Shown: positions 58,101-64,000 of the stretch, one piece after another | Layout: each line of letters starts with the position of its first letter | How positions within the stretch are numbered: the stretch's first letter is position 1 | Origin: an uncultured Bacteroidia bacterium | GTDB lineage: Bacteria > Bacteroidota > Bacteroidia > Bacteroidales > UBA932 | DNA: 64,000 nucleotides | Direction of reading: 5' to 3' | Assembly (NCBI GenBank): GCA_902785825.1 | Contig: CACZZZ010000009.1 | Coordinates: forward strand, 124,001-188,000 | Translations under genes and position numbers: made by a program | The notes under the pieces: model-generated | Databases searched by the model: none | Seen by the model: the letters and a program-made list of their open reading frames with translations, nothing else | What the model was told of the DNA's origin: nothing

Positions 58101-59666
58101 CTACTGGTGCTGAATCGCGGCGGGCTTGTCGGAGTAGATGATCATGGAGCGGACCTCAACGGGATGGGCCGTGTCTGGATTCTTGACCTTGAAGGAGACC
58201 TTGTGGTTCCCGAGAGGAAGATCATACTTGAAATAGAGATCGAGCCTGCGGCTGTTGTTGTCGGCGGGAAGTTTCACCGTCTGGTCCAGAGCGCCGTCGA
58301 GATATACCTCAACCTCAGCGACATAGCCAGTCGGAGCATCTCTTTTGTCCATCGGCATGAGATAAGTGAACACGACTCCCTTGCCGTTGAATTCCTGCTC
58401 GCCGCAATCAGCTATCTGCTTTCTGATCTCATTTCTCTTGATAGGCCAATGACCCTCAAATCCCTGCTCCAGACGGACAGCCTCAGGAGTCTGGGTCTTA
58501 ATCGTGACTTCGTCGGAACCGACTTTGCCATCATATCTCTCGATAACCTTAAGCGCCTGATTGAAAGACATTTGGTAAGCCTTGTTCATGGATATATCCG
58601 TGTAGGCCAGATTCCTGTCCTCAACCTCGGCCATGCCTTTCTTCCAATAATCAGGGATTCCTTCATACCCGAGAATAACGCCAAGGATACCGCCAGAGGA
58701 TGCCGGGTTGCAATCAGAGTCCTTTCCGCAGCGGGTCGAGACATCGATCGTCTTGTAGAAATCGCCCTCGCCGTAAAGGAGTCCCATGATGATGTAGGCG
58801 CTGTTGATAAGGGCGTCGATATTAGTAGTGCCGAAAGCTCCCTCAGAGCAACCGACGTCGAAGCCCCATTTGCGCTCGACTCTGGCCCATGTGAGTTCCC
58901 AATTGTCGGGATATTCCTCATGCCACTTAATGACGTCAGCCATGCACTGGTAGTACTTGCTCTGCTGAGGGATGGTCTTAAGTGCCTCTTTGACAATATA
59001 TTCCACATCGTCAGTCACAAAAGCGAGAGAATACATTGCGGCGACATAGACTCCGCCGTACCAGCCATCTCCGTAGTTCATCATGTGGCCGATGTCGTCC
59101 GTGAAATGAGTCGCGGCGTTGACCATTCCAGGAGCCATAAGGCCGGCGTAATCAGCCTCGATCTGGAAGTCGATATCGTCAGAATGGGGATTGTTTTTCC
59201 AGAAACCGGACTCAGGAGGCATGATGCCGTTTCGGATGTTGTTCCTGGCAGCCTGGTTGGCGTGCCAAAGGGGATAACCGGCAGTGGAAAAAGCTTTGGC
59301 AAAGCTCTCAACCGGAGCGTCAAGTCCCTCTTTCTCAAAAACTTCCACAAAGGTAAGATCCATGTAGATGTCGTCGTACAGTCCGGGAGCCTTGTCATAA
59401 TACCATTTGATCCGATGTTCCGGCCATTGGATCTGGATGTTGTCGTTAATCAGCGTACTATAGACAAACTCAGTCGGGCCGCCGTAGGTGCAGCCGATCA
59501 TCTGGCCTGCCCAGCCACCTTTAATCTTGTCCATCAGCTTTTCCTTGGAGATAGTGACTTCCGAAGGAAGGCTTGTAGGTTTCGCGGGCTTATCACCGCA
59601 AGCACTGGCGAGCACAGCCAGCATCGCAATGGAAATGATTGATAATATGCGTGTTCTCATATTCAT
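58101..59666 (-). CDS. ADP-ribosylglycohydrolase family lipoprotein
   Basis: The 521-residue protein has a lipobox (LASAC). The ADP-ribosylglycohydrolase core runs from about residue 45 (KIKGGWAGQMIGCTYGGPTE) to 390. It has DDIYMDLTF near residues 98-106, HSDDIDFQ, and the Mg-site loop GKDSDCNPASSGGILG near 313-328. The last 110 residues are a beta domain with Trp/Lys strands that could bind carbohydrate. Family members cleave ADP-ribose from proteins or related N-glycosidic bonds. Its export and its partners (nucleoside hydrolase, ribokinase, phosphoesterase) suggest scavenging of ribose-containing molecules. Confidence 0.82.
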   Translation of the reverse strand: MNMRTRILSIISIAMLAVLASACGDKPAKPTSLPSEVTISKEKLMDKIKGGWAGQMIGCTYGGPTEFVYSTLINDNIQIQWPEHRIKWYYDKAPGLYDDIYMDLTFVEVFEKEGLDAPVESFAKAFSTAGYPLWHANQAARNNIRNGIMPPESGFWKNNPHSDDIDFQIEADYAGLMAPGMVNAATHFTDDIGHMMNYGDGWYGGVYVAAMYSLAFVTDDVEYIVKEALKTIPQQSKYYQCMADVIKWHEEYPDNWELTWARVERKWGFDVGCSEGAFGTTNIDALINSAYIIMGLLYGEGDFYKTIDVSTRCGKDSDCNPASSGGILGVILGYEGIPDYWKKGMAEVEDRNLAYTDISMNKAYQMSFNQALKVIERYDGKVGSDEVTIKTQTPEAVRLEQGFEGHWPIKRNEIRKQIADCGEQEFNGKGVVFTYLMPMDKRDAPTGYVAEVEVYLDGALDQTVKLPADNNSRRLDLYFKYDLPLGNHKVSFKVKNPDTAHPVEVRSMIIYSDKPAAIQHQ

Positions 59667-59672
59667 AAAAGT

Positions 59673-60746
59673 TTATTCTCGTGGTGTTGTCAGATTCTTC
59701 ATTCCGGGATAGAGGTACAGGTCCTGCTCGATCTTGCCGCCGTAAAGACGCACCCATGTGCGGAACCCGTCGTCTCCCTCCTTAAACTCAAAGACCCTCG
59801 CCCCGTTTGGTTTGAGGTCATTATAAACAGTGTCGCAACCGCTGAAGCGGCCGTAAATGAAGAAGAAGTCCCGCCATTTCATGACGAAATCATCGTTGTG
59901 GTCGTGCCCGGTGACGATAGCCTGCACGTCGCCCATCTCTCTCATGGCGAGATAAAGGCCGGAATTGACCGACGGAGAGCATGGCTCCTCTCCGATGTTG
60001 CCCATAAGCACCTTTGAAGGATCCCTCAAAGCCTCATTGTATTCAGGTACAGGAATATGGAAAAATGCGACCGAAGGGACCGGCTTGCCGCCGTTGGCTT
60101 TAGTGAACTCGCGGCTATGGTTCTTGTACCATGCGACCTGGTCCTGGTGGACATATCCCCAGCCGCTGACGCCGCCCACTTCTTCCCTATTGCCGGAATC
60201 GAATAAATACAGGATCCTGTCAACTCCCTTGCTTCCGGAAATAGTTATGATGTCGTTGGAGCAGCCGGATATTCCGTCGTCATCCACGGTGTTTACGTTA
60301 CCAGGAATCGAGCGCAGAACCTTGAACATTTCCGTCCTTGAAAGGTCGAAATCACTGTCGTGGTTGCCCATGGCCACAGCGAAGGGAATCCTTCTCTCCA
60401 CAAGAGGCTGGAGAATCTCCCTTGCTGACCGCCCCGCAGGCTTCCCGAAGACAATATCTCCGGTATGTATCACAAAATCAGGTTTTTCCGCATCCAGGGT
60501 CTGGATGACAGTCTTTAGGGCCCGCTCGGAATCCGGATCACCGGTGACGTAATGTGTGTCGGTGAACTGGACGATCTTTATCTTGCCGTCCTTATTATAC
60601 TTCAGGCGGTGGGCAATTCCGTCAGCGGGGGTTTTCTCTTCTTCGCCAGGCTTTTGGGCTCCAATCGCTCCGATACCAGGAATGGTCATCGCCGCCCCGG
60701 TCAAGGCAGCTGAAGCCGAATTCTTCAAAAAATCTCTTCTATCCAT
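59673..60746 (-). CDS. Tat-exported calcineurin-like metallophosphoesterase
   Basis: The 357-residue protein opens with a twin-arginine signal (MDRRDFLKNSASAALTGAA). Metallophosphoesterase motifs follow in order: VQFTDTHYV (Asp, His), HTGDIVF (Asp), AMGNHDSDF (Asn-His-Asp), AFFHIPVPEY (His) and IVTGHDHNDDF (His-x-His). Such purple-acid-type enzymes act on phosphodiesters or phosphomonoesters. In this operon it might open ADP-ribose or nucleotide diphosphates. ATG at 60746 gives the Tat motif directly; the TTG just before it is unlikely. It is 6 bases upstream of the ADP-ribosylglycohydrolase gene. Confidence 0.85.
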   Translation of the reverse strand: MDRRDFLKNSASAALTGAAMTIPGIGAIGAQKPGEEEKTPADGIAHRLKYNKDGKIKIVQFTDTHYVTGDPDSERALKTVIQTLDAEKPDFVIHTGDIVFGKPAGRSAREILQPLVERRIPFAVAMGNHDSDFDLSRTEMFKVLRSIPGNVNTVDDDGISGCSNDIITISGSKGVDRILYLFDSGNREEVGGVSGWGYVHQDQVAWYKNHSREFTKANGGKPVPSVAFFHIPVPEYNEALRDPSKVLMGNIGEEPCSPSVNSGLYLAMREMGDVQAIVTGHDHNDDFVMKWRDFFFIYGRFSGCDTVYNDLKPNGARVFEFKEGDDGFRTWVRLYGGKIEQDLYLYPGMKNLTTPRE

Positions 60747-60757
60747 CAAACTAGTTA

Positions 60758-61660
60758 TTAATCAACTATTTCCTTTCTATAAGGCATAGCATTTTGTGCT
60801 CCGGGACGCTGGACTGCCAGGGCAGAGGCTTTCGTCGCGAACTCCGCAGCGGCCTCAAGGGTCTCACCTTCTGAGAGAGCCACGCAAAGCGCCCCGCAAT
60901 AGCAATCCCCCGCTCCTGTTGTGTCCACGGCCTCCACCTTTCTCGCGGCCACGAAACTTGCCTGATTCTCCCTGCAAATCAAGGATCCTTTGCTGCCCAT
61001 GGTGACTATTATATTCCCGACACCACTGGACATCAGCGCCCAGGCCGCCTGTGCGGCCGAAGCCTCATCACTTACAGGAAGTCCGGAATATTTCTCAAGC
61101 TCATTCTCGTTCGGAATAAACAGGGATATGTACCTGAATATCTCTTCCGGCAAATCAAGGGCTGGAGCAGGATTGAGTACCACGGTCTTTCCTGCCTCAT
61201 GAGCTATCTTCGCGGCCTCGACAACCGCAGGAACAGGAATCTCAAGCTGCATAAGCAGGATGTCACATTCCTTAATCGCTTCGGCGCAGCCATGAATATC
61301 CTCGACCGAATAATCATTATTGGCTCCAGAAGCGACCACAATGCTGTTTTCAGCACTCTCATCAACAGTTATCAAAGCCACTCCTGAAGGCTTACCGGAG
61401 ACCATGACGCCAGATGTGTCAAGACCTTCTTCCTTGAAATGGCGGATGGTATTCTCTCCGAATATATCGTCTCCGACCTTGCAAATGAACTTAACGTCAC
61501 CGCCAAGCCTTTTGGCGGCGACGGCCTGATTAGCTCCCTTTCCTCCAGGACCCATCACGAAGTCGTTTCCGAGCACCGTCTCTCCGGGAGCAGGCATCTT
61601 GGAACAGAATGCTGTCATGTCGGTGTTGGTGCTTCCAATCACCAGAATCTTGCCTTTCAT
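60758..61660 (-). CDS. rbsK: Ribokinase (PfkB family)
   Basis: The 300-residue cytoplasmic kinase phosphorylates ribose to ribose-5-phosphate. It has the N-terminal GSTNTDMTAF, the substrate glycine pair MGPGGKGANQAVAAKRLGG near residues 37-55, and the PfkB signature with catalytic Asp in VDTTGAGDCYCGAL near 247-260. Length and motif order are those of RbsK. It stands between the nucleoside hydrolase and phosphoesterase genes, consistent with phosphorylating ribose released outside the cytoplasm and taken up. Confidence 0.9.
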   Translation of the reverse strand: MKGKILVIGSTNTDMTAFCSKMPAPGETVLGNDFVMGPGGKGANQAVAAKRLGGDVKFICKVGDDIFGENTIRHFKEEGLDTSGVMVSGKPSGVALITVDESAENSIVVASGANNDYSVEDIHGCAEAIKECDILLMQLEIPVPAVVEAAKIAHEAGKTVVLNPAPALDLPEEIFRYISLFIPNENELEKYSGLPVSDEASAAQAAWALMSSGVGNIIVTMGSKGSLICRENQASFVAARKVEAVDTTGAGDCYCGALCVALSEGETLEAAAEFATKASALAVQRPGAQNAMPYRKEIVD

Positions 61661-61686
61661 TTTGGTTATAAGTTTATTATAATCAA

Positions 61687-62715
61687 TTATTTCCTATTTG
61701 CAGGACGGGACGTGATCATCTCAATGAAATGAGCTAGGATCGCATCCGCCTGCTCTTGGTTAACCTCGAGATAACGTCTCGAACCATTAGCATCAGGGGT
61801 GAAAATGGTGCCTCCATCTTCAGTTACCTCGATGTTACCAGGCTCCGAAACCTTGAACCATTTATCTCCCTCAACCGCATAAAGCACTGCGGTAGGATCC
61901 CAAGTCGGACGGTCATAAGGCATCTGGGCGTATGCTTTATACGCCTCTATCATCGGGTGCGGACCGGCCCAACCAAAATCATTCTCAATGCTCTTGGACG
62001 GATATTCGACAGCGCATCCGACGGCGAAAGGAGACGTTACGATGGGCGTCGGCCATTCGGCGAAAACCTTCCGCGCCGCGGGGACGTCCCTGATTATGTT
62101 ATATTCATGATACTTCGGATCCGAAACCTGCCCTGCCATGGTCACGAGCAGTTTGACCTTCTTTTCGACAAGAGCCTTTCCGTCCAGCTTTGAATATTCA
62201 TCAGGGCCGGTCTCAAGGAGCCGGGCAAGATTGGTTGAGAACCCGACAGAGGCTATCGTCACCGACTTATCCTTAGCCTTAGAGAGGATTTTCCTGTAAA
62301 GCTCCGGAGCTTCCGGAAGATTGTCATATCCCTTTAATGATCTGGCAAACAACGGCTTCCCTTCTTCGTCCTTCAGGTTTACAACCGCCTTAGCATAGTT
62401 GACACCGTCATTTTCGCAAAACGCCCCTTTGCGGATGATGCCGATAGGAATGTCAGGATGACCATACCATGTGTTAAGAATATCGGTGAACTCTCCTGGA
62501 GCGGGACCTTCTTTATTAATACAAACCGCAAGAAGATTGATTGTTCCGGCGTCATGGTACTTGTAGAGCATATCCATGGCCAAGGCGTCATCGACATCGT
62601 TCCCGATGTCCGTCTCCATTATCAGGTTAATGACCTGGCTGTCTTTCTCTCCCTTGTTTCCGCACCCCGCGACGAGAAGCGGAATCAAAGTGATCAATAA
62701 TAATATCCTTCTCAT
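61687..62715 (-). CDS. Inosine-uridine-preferring nucleoside hydrolase lipoprotein
   Basis: The 342-residue protein has a lipobox (LVAGC). The IUNH calcium-binding Asp cluster METDIGNDVDDALA near residues 33-46 opens the mature domain, and the later WAGPHPMIEAYKAYAQMPYDRPTWDPTAVLYAV carries the active-site His/Asp region. These enzymes split nucleosides to ribose plus base. The lipid anchor places it in the periplasm or at the surface. It is the first gene of the four-gene ribose/ADP-ribose operon. Confidence 0.87.
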   Translation of the reverse strand: MRRILLLITLIPLLVAGCGNKGEKDSQVINLIMETDIGNDVDDALAMDMLYKYHDAGTINLLAVCINKEGPAPGEFTDILNTWYGHPDIPIGIIRKGAFCENDGVNYAKAVVNLKDEEGKPLFARSLKGYDNLPEAPELYRKILSKAKDKSVTIASVGFSTNLARLLETGPDEYSKLDGKALVEKKVKLLVTMAGQVSDPKYHEYNIIRDVPAARKVFAEWPTPIVTSPFAVGCAVEYPSKSIENDFGWAGPHPMIEAYKAYAQMPYDRPTWDPTAVLYAVEGDKWFKVSEPGNIEVTEDGGTIFTPDANGSRRYLEVNQEQADAILAHFIEMITSRPANRK

Positions 62716-62754
62716 GGTTATGTGGTTATTAGTTATTATTCAAATATTCCTGTA

Positions 62755-63519
62755 TTATCCGTCCAAGCCAAGCTCCACCCGCGCTTCCTCTGAGAGCATT
62801 GATTGATCCCACGGCGGCTCAAATGTCAGCTCGACCTCACAAGCTTTAATTCCAGGTACATCCGCGACATTTTTCTTGACTTCAGCAAGCACCTCGTCAG
62901 CCATGGGGCAGGTCGGGGCCGTGAATGTCATTTTAATGAAAGCCTCGTGCTTTTTATTGATGACGAGCTCATAGATCAGCCCCAAATCATAAATATTGAC
63001 CGGAATCTCGGGATCATAGACCTGCTTGAGAGCGAGCACCACATTATCATACAATGGAGCCAATTCCTTCGCGTCCTCGGCTGTCAAAACCTCGTCGTTC
63101 TTTGGGGAGGAATATGACTCGGCAAGCTCTTTAATCCTCGCTATCATCGAGACGAGTCCGTTGGCCCTTGTCGGAGAAAGATTCTCCTTAAGCCCAATCT
63201 CATTAATGAAGCCAAAATCATCCTCCGCAATCTCCTTCGGATCTCTTCCGGAATATATGCTTATCAAGAGAGAAATGATTCCTTTTGTGATAATGGCGTC
63301 ACTGTCGGCCTTGAACACAAGTTTTCCGTCTTCAATCCCAGCATCGAGCCAAACTCTTGATTGACAACCTTTAATCAATTTGTCATCAGTCTTATCCTCG
63401 TCTGGATAAGGCTCGAGATTTTTACCTAAATCAATGAGATACTCGTATTTATCGAGCCACTCATCGTACATCGAGAAATCTTCTATTACAGCTTTTTTAG
63501 CTTCTTCCAACGTAATCAT
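62755..63519 (-). CDS. sufE: SufE fused to a SufT/MIP18 (DUF59)-like domain
   Basis: From the ATG at 63519 the protein has 254 residues. Residues 1-140 are SufE, the sulfur acceptor that stimulates cysteine desulfurase, with the acceptor Cys52 in IKGCQSRVW. Residues about 155-254 are a MIP18/DUF59 domain (VYDPEIPVNIYDLGLIYEL, TFTAPTCPMADEVL, ELTFEPPWDQSMLSEEAR), seen in iron-sulfur cluster targeting factors such as SufT and PaaD. The fusion joins sulfur transfer with cluster handling in one chain. The frame is open to 63606, but that start overlaps sufS and adds no conserved sequence. sufS lies 10 bases upstream. Confidence 0.85.
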   Translation of the reverse strand: MITLEEAKKAVIEDFSMYDEWLDKYEYLIDLGKNLEPYPDEDKTDDKLIKGCQSRVWLDAGIEDGKLVFKADSDAIITKGIISLLISIYSGRDPKEIAEDDFGFINEIGLKENLSPTRANGLVSMIARIKELAESYSSPKNDEVLTAEDAKELAPLYDNVVLALKQVYDPEIPVNIYDLGLIYELVINKKHEAFIKMTFTAPTCPMADEVLAEVKKNVADVPGIKACEVELTFEPPWDQSMLSEEARVELGLDG

Positions 63520-63529
63520 ACCTATCCAC

Positions 63530-64000
63530 TTAAACCAGCATTGAGATCGCTTTTTCAAGCGACTTAAAGAAATATTCAGCCTCTTCCATAGTATTGTAAG
63601 GAGCAAGGGAAACTCTTACCATTCCTGTCACTCCGAACCTGTCCATTATTGGTTCCGCACACATTTGCCCAGAACGGACCGCAATACCCATTTTGTCGAG
63701 AATCAACGCTAGATCCTCATGATGAGCACCTTCCACGCAGAATGAATACAGCGGAATCTTAGTTTCTGTTCCACGTGGAACCCCATAGACCTTTGTCATC
63801 CTGAGCGAAGCGAAGGATCTCTCCACATATTCCTTCACACTACTCAACTCCCCCTGTAACTCACTATCCCTCAACAACTTCAAAAACTCTATAGCCGGCT
63901 TCAAAGTAGGTGTCGCATTAATGTTCTGGGTGCCGGCCTCAAACTTTCCGGGAAGAGGGGCATACGTGGTGCCTGAGAATTTAACGGTCGAGATCATCTC
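63530..64000 (-). CDS. sufS: Cysteine desulfurase SufS, C-terminal part (5' end beyond window)
   Basis: The visible 157 residues are the C-terminal region of a class II PLP-dependent cysteine desulfurase. GKFEAGTQNINA belongs to the fold core and VRSGQMCAEPIM holds the active-site Cys that carries the persulfide. Sulfur passes to the SufE domain encoded 10 bases downstream. The Met at 63997 is internal, since the frame stays open to the window edge. A palindromic repeat at 63795-63820 is translated in frame as RSFASLRMT in a surface segment before KVYG. Confidence 0.88.
   Translation of the reverse strand, partial: EMISTVKFSGTTYAPLPGKFEAGTQNINATPTLKPAIEFLKLLRDSELQGELSSVKEYVERSFASLRMTKVYGVPRGTETKIPLYSFCVEGAHHEDLALILDKMGIAVRSGQMCAEPIMDRFGVTGMVRVSLAPYNTMEEAEYFFKSLEKAISMLV
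63795..63820. repeat. Palindromic repeat inside sufS
   Basis: GTCATCCTGAGCGAAGCGA followed by AGGATCT is the same unit as at 10843-10868 and near 57835. On the coding strand it reads in frame as RSFASLRMT, in a region where SufS proteins normally have a short variable helix-loop. Confidence 0.7.

Noticed and set aside
57855..59642. 595-codon plus-strand open frame opposite the ADP-ribosylglycohydrolase gene
   Set aside because: It is antisense to a gene with clear family motifs, starts in repeat DNA and has no recognisable domain or signal. Codon bias of the real gene keeps the opposite frame open.

Overview
The window looks like a chromosomal segment from a fibre-degrading member of the Bacteroidota, most likely Bacteroidales. 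Evidence is the SusC/SusD pair, many lipoproteins with a short lipobox, promoters of the TTTG-N19-TAnnTTTG type, the lack of obvious Shine-Dalgarno sites and long same-strand runs of glycoside hydrolase (GH) genes. No rRNA, tRNA, CRISPR array, transposase or phage gene was found. All assignments come from reading sequence motifs; no database search was run.

Bases 1-11,883 are mixed. They hold the 3' end of a TonB-dependent receptor, a candidate small RNA on the minus strand, comF behind a GH116 gene, an M19 dipeptidase with an extra N-terminal domain, a glycerol-1-phosphate dehydrogenase (AraM type) paired with a free-standing PEP-swivel domain, an SGNH hydrolase, glycyl-tRNA synthetase with a DUF1080 lipoprotein behind it, and a five-bladed-propeller GH. 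Bases 11,890-17,809 carry a GH43, an unrecognised 708-residue lipoprotein and a GH95-like enzyme. An AT-rich ATPase gene with two perfect inverted repeats upstream (17,818-19,365) looks inserted.

Bases 19,375-44,744 form a large polysaccharide utilisation locus. On the minus strand, in order of transcription: uxuA; susC, susD, GH10, two paralogous clan GH-A-like enzymes, an RraA-like protein, an EEP-family hydrolase, GH2, GH31, GH2 paralogue, GH10 and a lactonase-like propeller. On the plus strand GH97 and an IclR regulator diverge from uxuA. Two GH10 xylanases, a nearby GH43 and mannonate dehydratase suggest glucurono(arabino)xylan as substrate. Bases 44,754-48,108 encode an MFS transporter, an SDR dehydrogenase and an enolase-superfamily dehydratase, a likely sugar-acid uptake and oxidation operon. 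A 17-bp palindrome recurs before susC, uxuA and the MFS gene and may be the IclR operator.

Bases 48,237-53,629 form a second GH operon (GH29, folK, GH31, GH29) with the housekeeping folate gene folK inside it. Bases 53,697-57,774 carry a membrane TPR regulator, a DUF3244-like protein, an AT-rich lipoprotein and a small outer-membrane barrel. Bases 58,101-62,715 encode nucleoside hydrolase, ribokinase, a Tat-type metallophosphoesterase and a lipoprotein ADP-ribosylglycohydrolase, probably a ribose/ADP-ribose salvage operon. The window ends in suf genes: a SufE-SufT-like fusion and the 3' part of sufS.

The most unusual signal is a family of short palindromic repeats (core CCTGAGCGGAGCCGAAGG and variants). 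They lie between genes and also in frame inside at least four protein genes. A second oddity is a pair of GH2 paralogues sharing the same C-terminal frameshift.
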